NCBI GenBank assembly: GCA_964036315.1
Contig: CAXIWW010000817.1
Coordinates: 4,003,501 to 4,067,500 of the forward strand
DNA from: Acanthosepion esculentum
Lineage: Eukaryota > Mollusca > Cephalopoda > Sepiida > Sepiidae
DNA length: 64,000 bases
Direction: 5' to 3'
Under the pieces are notes generated by a model. The model did no database searches, had not been told where the DNA came from, and saw only the letters and a list, made by a program, of their open reading frames with translations. Positions 1 through 12,345 of this stretch are shown here, piece after piece. The number at the start of each line of letters is the position of its first letter. Position 1 is the stretch's first letter. The translations under genes were made by a program, and so were the position numbers.

Positions 1-3000
1 TTTCTGGGACTGTCTCCTGTCTGGGGAGTCGTCTGCGTGGGACTTTCTGGTACTGTCTCCAGGGTGGGGGGTCGTCTGCGTGGGAATTTCTGGGACTGAC
101 TCCTGGGTCGGGGGTCGTTTATGAGGGACTTTCTGGGACTGGGGGTCGTCTAAGTGGGATTTTCTGGGACTAGGGGTCGTCTGCGTGGGACTTTCTGGGA
201 CTGTCTCCTGGGTGTGGTTGTCGTCTGCGTAGGACTTTCTTGGACTGTCTCCTGGGTGGGGGGTCGTCTGCGTAGGACTTTCTGTGACTGGGGGTCGTCT
301 GCGTGGGACTTTCTGGGACTGGGGGTCGTCTGCGTGGGACTTTCTGGGAGTGTCTTCTGGGTGGGGGGTCGTCTGCGTAAGACTTTCTTGTACTGTCTCC
401 TGGGTGGGGGGTCGTCTGCGTGGGACTTTCTGGGACTGGGGATCGTCTGCGTGGGACTTTCTGGGACTGTCTCCTGTCTGGGGGGTCGTCTGCGTGGGAC
501 TTTCTGGGACTGGGGTTTTTCTGCGTGGGTCTTTCGTGGGACTGTCTCCTCGGTGGGGGTCGTCGTCGTGGGACTTTGTGGGACTGTCTTCTAGGTGGTG
601 GGTCGACTGACTGGGACTTTCTGGGACTGTCGCCTGGGTGGGGGGTCGTCTGCGTGTGACTTTCTGGGACTGGGGATCGTCTACGTGGGACTTTCTGGGA
701 CTGGGGGTCATCTGCGTGGGACTTTCTGGGACTGGGGGTCGTCTGCGTGGGACTTTCTGGGACTGTCTCCTGTCTGGGGGGTCGACTGCGTGGGACTTTC
801 TGGGACTGGGGGTCGTCTGCGTGGGTCTTTCTGGGACTGTCTCCTGGGTGGGGGTCGTCTGCGTGGGACTTTGTGGGACTGTCTTCTAGGTGGTGTGTCG
901 TCTGCGTGGGACTTTCTGGCACTGTCGCTTGGGTGGGGTTCGTCTGCGTGGGACTTTCTGGGATTGGGGGTCGTCTGCGTGGGACCTTCTGGGACTGGGG
1001 GTCGTCTGCATGGGACATTCTGGGACTGGGGGTCATCTGCGTGGGACTTTCTTGGACTGTCTCCTAGGTGGGGGTCGTCTGCGTGGGACTTTCTGGGACT
1101 GGGGGTTGTCTGCGTGGGACTTTCTGGGACTGGGGGTCGTCTGCGTGGGACTTTCTTGGACTGTCTCCTGGGTGGGGGGTCGTCTACGTGGGACTTTCTG
1201 GGACTGGGGATCGTCTGCGTGGGACTTCCTGGGACTGTCTCCTGTCTGGTGGGTCGTCTGCGTGGGACTTTCTGGGACTGGAGCTCGTCTGCATGGGACT
1301 TTCTGGGACTGCCTCCTGGGTGGGGGGATCGTCTGCGTGGGACTTCCTGGGACTGGGTGTCGTCTGCGTGGGACTTCCTGGGACTGGTGTCGTCTGCGTG
1401 GGACTTTCTGGGACTGGGGGTCATCTGCGTGGGACTTTCTGGGACTGGGGGTCGTCTGCGTGGGAATTTCTGGGACTGTCTCCTGTCTGGGGGGTCGACT
1501 GCGTGGGACTTTCTGGGACTGGGGGTCGTCTGCGTGGGTCTTTCTGGGACTGTCTCCTGGGTGGGGGTCGTCTGCGTGGGACTTTGTGGGACTGTCTCCT
1601 GTCTGGTGGGTCGTCTGCGTGGGACTTTCTGTGACTGTCTCCTGGGTGGGGGGGTCGTCTGCGTGGGACTTTCTGGGACTGGAGGACGTCTGCATGGGAC
1701 TTTCTGGGACTGTCTCCTGGGTGGGGGGATCGTCTGCGTGGGACTTCCTGGGACTGGGGGTCGTCTGCGTGGGACTTTCTGGGACTGGGGGTCGTCTGCG
1801 AGGGACTTTCTGGGACTGTCTCCTTGGTGGGGGGTCGTCTGCGTGAGACTTTCTGGGACTGTCTCCTGGATGGGGATCGTCTGCATGGGACTTCCTGGGA
1901 CTGGGGGTCGTCTGCGTGGGAGTTTCTGGGACTGTCTCCTGGCTAGGGGGTCCTCTGCGTGGGACTTTCTGGGACTGTCTCCTGGGTGGGGGCCGTCTGC
2001 GTGGGACTTTCTGGCACTGGGGGTCGTCTGCATGGGACTTTCTGGGACTGTCTCCTGGGTGGGGGCTCGTCTGCGTGGGACTTTCTGGGACTGTCTCCTG
2101 GGTGTGTGTTCTTCTGCGTGGGACTTTCTGTGACTGGATGTCGTCTGCGTGGGTCTTGCTGGGACTGTCTCCTGTCTGGGGGTCGTCTGCGCGGGACTTT
2201 CTTGGACTGGGGGTCGTCTGCGTGGGACTGCTTCCTGGGTGGGGTGTCGTCTGTGTGGGATATCTGGGACTATCTCCTGGGTGGGGGGTCGTCTGCATGG
2301 GACTTTCTGTGACTCGGTGTCGTCTGCGTGGGTCTTTCTTGGACTCTCTCCTGGGTGAGGGGTCGTCTTCGTGGGACTTTCTGGGACTGTCTCCTGGGTG
2401 GGGAGTCGTCTGCGTGGGACTTTCTGGGACTGGGTGTCGTCTGCGTGGGTCTTTCTGGGACTGTCTTCTGGGTGGGTGTTCGTCTGCCTGGGACTTTCTG
2501 GGACTGTCTCCTGAGTGGGGGACGTCTGCGTGGGCCTTTAAGGGACTGGGTGTCGTCTGCGTGGGACTTTCTGGGACTGTTTCCTGGGTGGGGGTCGTCT
2601 GCGTGGGACATTCTTGGACTGGGGGTCGTCTGCGTGGGATTTCTGGGACTGTCTCCTGGATGGGGGGTCGTCTGCGTGGGACATTCTGGGACTGTTTCCT
2701 GGGTGGGGACTCGTCTACGTGGGACTTTCTGGGACTGGGGGTCGTCTGCGAGGGACTTTCTGGGACTGTCCCCTTGGTGGGGGGTCGTCTGCGTGAGACT
2801 TTCTGGGACTGTCTCCTGGGTGGGGATCGTCTGCATGGGACTTCCTGGGACTGGGGGTCGTCTGCGTGGGACTTTCTGGGATTGTCTCCTGGTTGGGGGT
2901 CGTCTGCGTGGGACTTTCTGGGACTGGGGGTCGTCTGCATGGGACTTTCTGGGACTGTCTCCTGGGTGGGGGCTCGTCTGCGTGGGACTTTCTGGGACTG

Positions 3001-3070
3001 GGTGTCGCCTGCGTGGGTCTTTCTGGGACTGTCTCCTGGGTGGGGCTTCGTCTGCGTGGGACTTTCTGGG

Positions 3071-4725
3071 ACTGTCTCCTTCGTGGGGGGTCGTCTACGT
3101 GGGACTTTCAGGGACTGGGTGTCGTCTTCGTGTGACTTTCTGGGACGGTTTCCTGGGTGGGGGTCGTCTACGTGGGACGTTCTGTGACTGGGGGTCGTCT
3201 GCATGGGACTTTCTGGGACTGTCTACTGGGTGGGTGGTCGTCTGCGTGGGACTTTCTGGGACTGTCTCCTGTGTGGGGGGTCGTCTGCGTGGGACTTTCT
3301 TGGACTGTCTCCTGGGTGGGTGTTCGTCTGCGTGGGATTTTCTGGGACTGGGTGTCGTCTGCGTGGGACTTGCTGGAACACTCTCCTGTCTGGGGCTGGT
3401 CTGCGTGGGACTTTCTTGGACTGGGGCTCGTCTTCGTGGGACTTTCTGGGACTGTCTCCTGGGTGGCGTGTCGTCTGCATGGGACTTTCTGGGCCTGGGG
3501 GTCGTCTGCGTGGGTCTTTCTGGGACAGTCTCCTGGGTGCGGTGTCGTCTGCGTGGGACTTTGTGGGACTGGGGGTCGTCTGCGTGGTACTTTCTCGGAT
3601 TGGGGGTCGTCTTGTGGGTCTTTCTGGGTCTCTCTCCTGGGTGGGGGGTCATCTGCGTGGGGCTTTCTTGGACTGTTTCCTGTGTGGGGGGTCGTCTGCG
3701 TGGGACTTTTTGGGACGGTCTCCTGCCTGGGGGGTCGTCTGCCTGGGATTTTCAGGGACTGACTGTCGTCTGCGTGGGACTTTCTAGGACAGTTTCCTGG
3801 GTGGGGGTCGTCTTCGTGGGACGTTCTGTGACAGGGGGTCGTCTGCGTGAGACTTTCTGGGACTGTCTCCTGGGTGGGGTGTCGTCTGCGTGGGACTTTC
3901 TTGGACTGTCTCCTCTGTGGGGGGTCGTCTGCGTTGGACTTTCAGGGACTGTCTCCTGGGTGGGTGTTCGTCTGCGTGGGACTTTGTGGGACTGGGGTTC
4001 GTCTGCGTGGTACTTTCTGGGACTGGGGGTCGTCTTGTGGGACTTGCAGGGACACTCTCCAGTCTGGGTGTCGTCTGCGTGGGACTTTCTTGGACTGGGG
4101 CTCGTCTGCGTGGGTCTTTCTGGGACAGTCTTCTGTGTTTCGGTGTCGTCTACGTGGGACTTTGTGGGACTGGGGTTCGTCTGCGTGATACTTTCTGGGA
4201 CTGGGTGTCGTCTTGTGGGTCTTTCTGGGACTCTGTCCTGGGTGGGGGGTCATCTGCCTGGGGCTTTCTGGGACTCTTTCCTGGGTTGTGACTCGTCTGC
4301 GTGGGACTTTCTGGGACTGTGGGTCGTCTGCGTGGGTCTTTCTGGGACAGTCTCCTAGGTGCGGTGCCGTCTGCGTGGGATTGTCTGGGACTGGGGGTCA
4401 TCTGCGTGGGACTTTCTTGGACTGGGGGTCGTCTGCGTGGGACTTTATGGGACTTTCTCCTGGGTGGGGGGTCGTCTGCGTGGGACTTTCTGGGACTGGG
4501 GGTCATCTGCGAGGGACTTTCTGGGACTGTCTCCTTGGTGGGGGGTCGTCTGCGTGAGACTTTCTGGGACTGTCTCCTGGGTGGGGATCGTCTGCATGGG
4601 ACTTCCTGGGACTGGGGGTCGTCTGCGTGGGACTTTCTGGGTTGTCTCCTGGGTGGGGGGTCGTCTGCGTGAGACTTTCTGGGACTGTCTCCTGGATGGG
4701 GATCGTCTGCATGGGACTTTCTGGG
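3071..4725 (+). repeat. G-sat higher-order repeat, 1,655 bp, copy 1
   Basis: This block and the next (4726-6345) show the same succession of short and long units with the same private variants, offset by 1,655 bp. Shared variants include the TCGTCTACGT unit at 3091/4746, a CTACTGGGTGGGTGG unit, a GGAACACTCTCC unit and a GTTTCGGTGTCG unit. A few point differences separate the copies, such as GGTGGTCGTC versus GGTGGTCCTC near 3237/4892. Boundaries are approximate because the ends fall inside near-identical units. Confidence 0.88.
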
Positions 4726-6345
4726 ACTGTCTCCTGCGTGGGGGGTCGTCTACGTGGGACTTTCAGGGACTGGGTGTCGTCTTCGTGTGACTTTCTGGGA
4801 CGGTTTCCTGGGTGGGGGTCGTCTACGTGGGACGTTCTGTGACTGGGGGTCGTCTGCATGGGACTTTCTGGGACTGTCTACTGGGTGGGTGGTCCTCTGC
4901 GTGGGACTTTCTGGGACTGTCTCCTGTGTGGGGGGTCGTCTGCGTGGGACTTTCTTGGACTGTCTCCTGGGTGGGTGTTCGTCTGCGTGGGATTTTCTGG
5001 GACTGGGTGTCGTCTGCGTGGGACTTGCTGGAACACTCTCCTGTCTGGGGCTGGTCTGCGTGGGACTTTCTTGGACTGGGGCTCGTCTTCGTGGGACTTT
5101 CTGGGACTGTCTCCTGGGTGGCGTGTCGTCTGCATGGGACTTTCTGGGCCTGGGGGTCGTCTGCGTGGGTCTTTCTGGGACAGTCTCCTGGGTGCGGTGT
5201 CGTCTGCGTGGGACTTTGTGGGACTGGGGTTCGTCTGCGTGGTACTTTCTCGGATTGGGGGTCGTCTTGTGGGTCTTTCTGGGTCTCTCTCCTGGGTGGG
5301 GGGTCATCTGCGTGGGGCTTTCTTGGACTGTTTCCTGTGTGGGGGGTCGTCTGCGTGGGACTTTTTGGGACGGTCTCCTGCCTGGGGGGTCGTCTGCCTG
5401 GGATTTTCAGGGACTGGCTGTCGTCTGCGTGGGACTTTCTAGGACAGTTTCCTGGGTGGGGGTCGTCTGGGTGGGACGTTCTGTGACAGGGGGTCGTCTG
5501 CGTGAGACTTTCTGGGACTGTCTCCTGGGTGGGGTGTCGTCTGCGTGGGGCTTTCTTGGACTGTCTCCTCTGTGGGGGGTCGTCTGCGTCGGACTTTCAG
5601 GGACTGTCTCCTGGGTGGGTGTTCGTCTGCGTGGGACTTTGTGGGACTGGGGGTCGTCTGCGTGGTACTTTCTGGGACTGGGGGTCGTCTTGTGGGACTT
5701 GCAGGGACACTCTCCAGTCTGGGTGTCGTCTGCGTGGGACTTTCTTGGACTGGGGCTCGTCTGCGTGGGTCTTTCTGGGACAGTCTTCTGTGTTTCGGTG
5801 TCGTCTACGTGGGACTTTGTGGGACTGGGGGTCGTCTGCGTGATACTTTCTGGGACTGGGGGTCGTCTTGTGGGTCTTTCTGGGACTCTGTCCTGGGTGG
5901 GGGGTCATCTGCGTGGGGCTTTCTGGGACTCTTTCCTGGGTGGGGACTCGTCTGCGTGGGACTTTCTGGGACTGTGGGTCGTCTGCGTGGGTCTTTCTGG
6001 GACAGTCTCCTAGGTGCGGTGCCGTCTGCGTGGGATTGTCTGGGACTGGGGGTCGTCTGCGTGGGACTTTCTTGGACTGGGGGTCGTCTGCGTGGGACTT
6101 TATGGGACTTCCTCCTGGGTGGGGGGTCGTCTGCGTGGGACTTTCTGGGACTGGGGGTCATCTGCGAGGGACTTTCTGGGACTGTCTCCTTGGTGGGGGG
6201 TCGTCTGCGTGAGACTTTCTGGGACTGTCTCCTGGGTGGGGATCGTCTGCATGGGACTTCCTGGGACTGGGGGTCGTCTGCGTGGGACTTTCTGGGTTGT
6301 CTCCTGGGTGGGGGGTCGTCTGCGTGGGACTTTCTGGGACTGTCT
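4726..6345 (+). repeat. G-sat higher-order repeat, 1,655 bp, copy 2
   Basis: This is the second tandem copy of the 1,655-bp block. It stays collinear with copy 1 up to about 6345. After that, the GTCTGCGTGAGAC unit of copy 1 is replaced by GTCTGCGTGGGAC and the order of variants diverges. The arrangement fits a tandem duplication by unequal exchange between out-of-register units. Confidence 0.85.
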
Positions 6346-6820
6346 CCTGGGTGGGAGGTTGTCTGCGTGGGACTTTCTGTGACTGGGGGTCGTCTGCGTG
6401 GGACATTCTTGTATTGGGGGCTGTCTGCGTGGGACTTTCTGGTAGTGGGGGTCGTCAGCGTGGGACTTTCTTGGACTGTCTCCTGCGTGGGGGGTCGTCT
6501 GCGTGGGACTTTCAGGGACTGTCTCCTGGGTGGGGAGTCGTCTGCGTGGGACTTTCTGGGACTGGGTGTCGTCTGCGTGGGTCTTTCTGGGACTGGGGGC
6601 CGTCTGCGTGGGTCTTTCTGGGACTCTCTCCTGGGTCGGGGGTCGTCTGCGTGGGACTTTCTGGGACTGGGGGTCGTCTGCGTGGGTCTTTCTGGGACTG
6701 TCTCCTGGGTGGGGGTTCGTCTGCGTGGGACTTTCTGGGACTGTCTCCTTGATGGGGTGTCGTCTGCTTGGGACTTTCTGGGACTGGGGGCGTCTGCGTG
6801 GGACTTTCTTGGACTGGGGG

Positions 6821-8630
6821 TCGATTGCGTGGGACTTTCTGGGACTGGGGGTAGTCTACGTGGGACTTTCTGGGTCTCTCTCCTGGGTGGGGGGTCATCT
6901 ACGTGGGACTTGCTCTGACTGGGGGTCGTCTGCGTGGGACATTCTGGGACTAGGGCTCGTCTGCGTGGGTCTTTCTGGGACAGTCTCCTGGGTGGGGGAT
7001 CGTCTGCGTGGGACTTTCTGGGACTGGGGGTCGTCTGCGTGGGACTTTCTGGGACAGGGCGTCATCTGCGTGGGACTTTCTGGGACTGGGGATAGTCTCC
7101 GTGAGACTTTCTGGGACTGTCTCCTATCGTCTGCGTGGGACTTGCTGGGACTGGGGGTCGTCTGCTTGGGACTTTCTGGGATTGTCTCCTGTTTGGGGGG
7201 TCGTCTGCATGGGACTTTCTTGGACTGGGGGTCGTCTGCGTGGGACTTTCTGGGACTGTCTCCTGGGTGGGGGTCGTTTGTTTGGGACATGGTGGGACTG
7301 GGGGTCGTCTGCGTGGGACTTTCTGGGACTGGGCGTCGTCTGCGTGGGACTTTCTGGGACTGGGGGTGGTCTGCGTGGGTCTTTCTGGGACTCTCTCCCG
7401 GGTGGGGGGGTCATATGCGTGGGTCTTTCTAGGACTGTTTGCTGGGTGGGGACTCGTTTGCGTGGGACTTTCTGGGACTGGGGGTCGTCTGCGAGGGACT
7501 TTCTGGGACTGTCTCCTTGGTGGGGGTCGTTTGTTTGGGACATGGTGGGACTGGGGGTCGTCGGCGTGGGACTTTCTGGGACTGGGTGTCGTCTGCGTGG
7601 GTCTTTCTGGGACTGTCTCCTGGGTGGGGGTTCGTCTGCCTGGGACTTTTAGGGACTGGGTGTCGTCTGCGTGGGACTTTCTGGGACTGTTTCCTGGGTG
7701 GTGGTTGTCCTCGTGGGACGTTCTGTGACTGGGGGTCGTCTGCGTGGGACTTTCTGGGACTGTCTCCTGTGTGGGGGGTCTTCTGCGTGGGACTTTCTGG
7801 GACTGTCTCCTGGGTGGGTGTTCGTCTGCGTGGGATTTTCTGGAACTGGGGCTCGTCTGCGTGGGACTTGCTGGGACACTCTCCTGTCTGGGGGTCGTCT
7901 GCGTGGGAATTTCTTGGACTGGGGCTCGTCTGCGTGGGACATTCTGGGACTGTCACCTGTGTGGGAGGTCGTCTGCGTGGTAAATCTAGGACTGTCTCCT
8001 GGGGGGGTGTCGTCTGCATGGGACTTTCTGGGCCTGGGGGTCTTCTGCGTGGGTCTTTCTGGGACAGTCTCCTGGATGCGGTGTCGTCTGCGTGGGAATT
8101 TGTGGGACTGGGGGTCGTCTGCGTGATACTTTCTGTGACTGGGGGTCGTCTTGTGGGTCTTTCTGGGACTCTCTCCTGGGTGGGGGGTCATCTGCGTGGG
8201 GCTTTCTGGGACTCTTTCCTTGGTGGGGACTCGTCTGCGTGGGACTTTCTGGGACAGTCTCCTGGGTGCGGTGTCGTCTGCGTGGGATTTTGTGGGACTG
8301 GGGGTCGTCTGCGTGGGACTTTCTGGGACTGGGGGTCGTCTGCGTGGGACTTTCTGGGACTGTCTCCTCGGTGGGGGGTCGTCTGCGTGGGACTTTCTGG
8401 GACTGTGGGTCGTCTTCGTGGGACTTTCTGGGACTGGGGGCCGTCTGCGTGTGTCTTTCTGGGACTCTCTCCTGGGTCGGGGGTCGTCTGCGTAGGACTT
8501 TCTGGGACTGGGTGTCGTCTGCGTGGGTCTTTCTGGGACTGTCTCCTGGGTGGGGGTTCGTCTGCGTGGGACTAACTGGGACTGTCTCCCTGATGGGTTG
8601 TCGTCTGCGTGGGACTTTCTGGGACTGGGG
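6821..8630 (+). repeat. G-sat higher-order repeat, 1,810 bp, copy 1
   Basis: The marker TCGATTGCGTGGGACTTTCT occurs at 6821, 8631, 10441 and 12239, giving spacings of 1,810, 1,810 and 1,798 bp. Between markers the variant order is conserved, including a short CTGTCTCCTATCGTCTGCG unit, the TTTGGGACATGGTGGGACT unit and the TGGTAAATCTAGGACT unit. The 5' part of this copy is the most diverged of the three. From about 7100 onward it is nearly identical to copy 2. Homology extends a few hundred bases upstream of 6821. Confidence 0.93.
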
Positions 8631-10440
8631 TCGATTGCGTGGGACTTTCTGGGACTGGGGGTAGTCTACGTGGGACTTTCTGGGTCTCTCTCCTGGGTGG
8701 GGGGTCGTCTACGTGGGACTTGCTCTGACTGGGGGTCGTCTGCGTGGGACATTCTGGGACTAGGGCTCGTCTGCGTGGGTCTTTCTGGGACTGTCTCCTG
8801 GGTGGGGGATCGTCTGCGTGGGACTTTCTGGGACTGGGGGTCGTCTGCGTGGGACTTTCTGGGACTGGGCGTCATCTGCGTGGGACTTTCTGGGACTGGG
8901 GATAGTCTCCGTGAGACTTTCTGGGACTGTCTCCTATCGTCTGCGTGGGACTTGCTGGGACTGGGGGTCGTCTGCTTGGGACTTTCTGGGATTGTCTCCT
9001 GTTTGGGGGGTCGTCTGCATGGGACTTTCTTGGACTGGGGGTCGTCTGCGTGGGACTTTCTGGGACTGTCTCCTGGGTGGGGATCGTTTGTTTGGGACAT
9101 GGTGGGACTGGGGGTCGTCTGCGTGGGACTTTCTGGGACTGGGCGTCGTCTGCGTGGGACTTTCTGGGACTGGGGGTGGTCTGCGTGGGTCTTTCTGGGA
9201 CTCTCTCCCGGGTGGGGGGGTCATATGCGTGGGTCTTTCTAGGACTGTTTGCTGGGTGGGGACTCGTTTGCGTGGGACTTTCTGGGACTGGGGGTCGTCT
9301 GCGAGGGACTTTCTGGGACTGTCTCCTTGGTGGGGGTCGTTTGTTTGGGACATGGTGGGACTGGGGGTCGTCGGCGTGGGACTTTCTGGGACTGGGTGTC
9401 GTCTGCGTGGGTCTTTCTGGGACTGTCTCCTGGGTGGGGGTTCGTCTGCCTGGGACTTTTAGGGACTGGGTGTCGTCTGCGTGGGACTTTCTGGGACTGT
9501 TTCCTGGGTGGTGGTTGTCCTCGTGGGACGTTCTGTGACTGGGGGTCGTCTGCGTGGGACTTTCTGGGACTGTCTCCTGTGTGGGGGGTCTTCTGCGTGG
9601 GACTTTCTGGGACTGTCTCCTGGGTGGGTGTTCGTCTGCGTGGGATTTTCTGGAACTGGGGCTCGTCTGCGTGGGACTTGCTGGGACACTCTCCTGTCTG
9701 GGGGTCGTCTGCGTGGGAATTTCTTGGACTGGGGCTCGTCTGCGTGGGACATTCTGGGACTGTCACCTGTGTGGGAGGTCGTCTGCGTGGTAAATCTAGG
9801 ACTGTCTCCTGGGGGGGTGTCGTCTGCATGGGACTTTCTGGGCCTGGGGGTCTTCTGCGTGGGTCTTTCTGGGACAGTCTCCTGGATGCGGTGTCGTCTG
9901 CGTGGGAATTTGTGGGACTGGGGGTCGTCTGCGTGATACTTTCTGTGACTGGGGGTCGTCTTGTGGGTCTTTCTGGGACTCTCTCCTGGGTGGGGGGTCA
10001 TCTGCGTGGGGCTTTCTGGGACTCTTTCCTTGGTGGGGACTCGTCTGCGTGGGACTTTCTGGGACAGTCTCCTGGGTGCGGTGTCGTCTGCGTGGGATTT
10101 TGTGGGACTGGGGGTCGTCTGCGTGGGACTTTCTGGGACTGGGGGTCGTCTGCGTGGGACTTTCTGGGACTGTCTCCTCGGTGGGGGGTCGTCTGCGTGG
10201 GACTTTCTGGGACTGTGGGTCGTCTTCGTGGGACTTTCTGGGACTGGGGGCCGTCTGCGTGTGTCTTTCTGGGACTCTCTCCTGGGTCGGGGGTCGTCTG
10301 CGTAGGACTTTCTGGGACTGGGTGTCGTCTGCGTGGGTCTTTCTGGGACTGTCTCCTGGGTGGGGGTTCGTCTGCGTGGGACTAACTGGGACTGTCTCCC
10401 TGATGGGTTGTCGTCTGCGTGGGACTTTCTGGGACTGGGG
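8631..10440 (+). repeat. G-sat higher-order repeat, 1,810 bp, copy 2
   Basis: This is the middle copy of the 1,810-bp trimer. By eye it is almost identical to copy 1 over about 1.3 kb; one visible difference is GGATCGTTTG near 9081 against GGGTCGTTTG near 7271. Such small differences argue against simple duplication of the same reads in an assembly, though they do not exclude it. Confidence 0.93.
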
Positions 10441-12238
10441 TCGATTGCGTGGGACTTTCTGGGACTGGGGGTAGTCTACGTGGGACTTTCTGGGTCTCTC
10501 TCCTGGGTGGGGGGTCGTCTACGTGGGACTTGCTCTGACTGGGGGTCGTCTGCGTGGGACATTCTGGGACTAGGGCTCGTCTGCGTGGGTCTTTCTGGGA
10601 CTGTCTCCTGGGTGGGGGATCGTCTGCGTGGGACTTTCTGGGACTGGGGGTCGTCTGCGTGGGACTTTCTGGGACTGGGCGTCATCTGCGTGGGACTTTC
10701 TGGGACTGGGGATAGTCTCCGTGAGACTTTCTGGGACTGTCTCCTATCGTCTGCGTGGGACTTGCTGGGACTGGGGGTCGTCTGCTTGGGACTTTCTGGG
10801 ATTGTCTCCTGTTTGGGGGGTCGTCTGCATGGGACTTTCTTGGACTGGGGGTCGTCTGCGTGGGACTTTCTGGGACTGTCTCCTGGGTGGGGGTCGTTTG
10901 TTTGGGACATGGTGAAACTGGGGGTCGTCTGCGTGGGACTTTCTGGGACTGGGCGTCGTCTGCGTGGGACTTTCTGGGACTGGGGGTGGTCTGCGTGGGT
11001 CTTTCTGGGACTCTCTCCCGGGTGGGGGGGTCATATGCGTGGGTCTTTCTAGGACTGTTTGCTGGGTGGGGACTCGTCTGCGTGGGACTTTCTGGGACTG
11101 GGGGTCGTCTGCGAGGGACTTTCTGGGACTGTCTCCTTGGTGGGGGTCGTTTGTTTGGGACATGGTGGGACTGGGGGTCGTCGGCGTGGGACTTTCTGGG
11201 ACTGGGTGTCGTCTGCGTGGGTCTTTCTGGGACTGTCTCCTGGGTGGGGGTTCGTCTGCCTGGGACTTTTAGGGACTGGGTGTCGTCTGCGTGGGACTTT
11301 CTGGGACTGTTTCCTGGGTGGTGGTTGTCCTCGTGGGACGTTCTGTGACTGGGGGTCGTCTGCGTGGGACTTTCTGGGACTGTCTCCTGGGTGGGTGTTC
11401 GTCTGCGTGGGATTTTCTGGAACTGGGGGTCGTCTGCGTGGGACTTGCTGGGACACTCTCCTGTCTGGGGGTCGTCTGCGTGGGAATTTCTTGGACTGGG
11501 GCTCGTCTGCGTGGGACTTTCTGGGACTGTCACCTGTGTGGGAGGTCGTCTGCGTGGTAAATCTAGGACTGTCTCCTGGGGGGGGTGTCGTCTGCATGGG
11601 ACTTTCTGGGCCTGGGGGTCTTCTGCGTGGGTCTTTCTGGGACAGTCTCCTGGATGCGGTGTCGTCTGCGTGGGAATTTGTGGGACTGGGGGTCGTCTGC
11701 GTGATACTTTCTGTGACTGGGGGTCGTCTTGTGGGTCTTTCTGGGACTCTCTCCTGGGTGGGGGGTCATCTGCGTGGGGCTTTCTGGGACTCTTTCCTTG
11801 GTGGGGACTCGTCTGCGTGGGACTTTCTGGGACTGGGGTCGTCTGCGTGGGGCTTTCTTGGACAGTCTCCTGGGTGCGGTGTCGTCTGCGTGGGATTTTG
11901 TGGGACTGGGGGTCGTCTGCGTGGGACTTTCTGGGACTGGGGGTCGTCTGCGTGGGACTTTCTGGGACTGTCTCCTCGGTGGGGGGTCGTCTGCGTGGGA
12001 CTTTCTGGGACTGTGGGTCGTCTTCGTGGGACTTTCTGGGACTGGGGGCCGTCTGCGTGGGTCTTTCTGGGACTCTCTCCTGGGTCGGGGGTCGTCTGCG
12101 TAGGACTTTCTGGGACTGGGGGTCGTCTGCGTGGGTCTTTCTGGGACTGTCTCCTGGGTGGGGGTTCGTCTGCGTGGGACTATCTGGGACTGTCTCCCTG
12201 ATGGGGTGTCGTCTGCGTGGGACTTTCTGGGACTGGGG
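10441..12238 (+). repeat. G-sat higher-order repeat, 1,798 bp, copy 3
   Basis: This third copy is shorter by 12 bp net. Near 11380 one long unit is missing relative to copies 1 and 2. Near 11836 an extra short unit with GTGGGGCTTTCTTGGACAG is present. It also carries private changes such as CATGGTGAAACTGG near 10908. Partial homology continues to about 12345, where the order of variants changes. Confidence 0.9.
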
Positions 12239-12345
12239 TCGATTGCGTGGGACTTTCTGGGACTGGGGGTAGTCTGCGTGGGACTTTCTGGGTCTCTCTC
12301 CTGGGTGGGGGGTCGTCTACGTGGGACTTGCTCTGACTGGGGGTT

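Noticed and set aside
1033..3204. Long open frames in G-sat (several hundred codons, both strands, overlapping)
   Set aside because: The consensus unit lacks stop codons in all six frames and its length is not a multiple of three. Frames therefore rotate and products are low-complexity. Open frames overlap on both strands at the same place, with no start-site context, domains or frame conservation.
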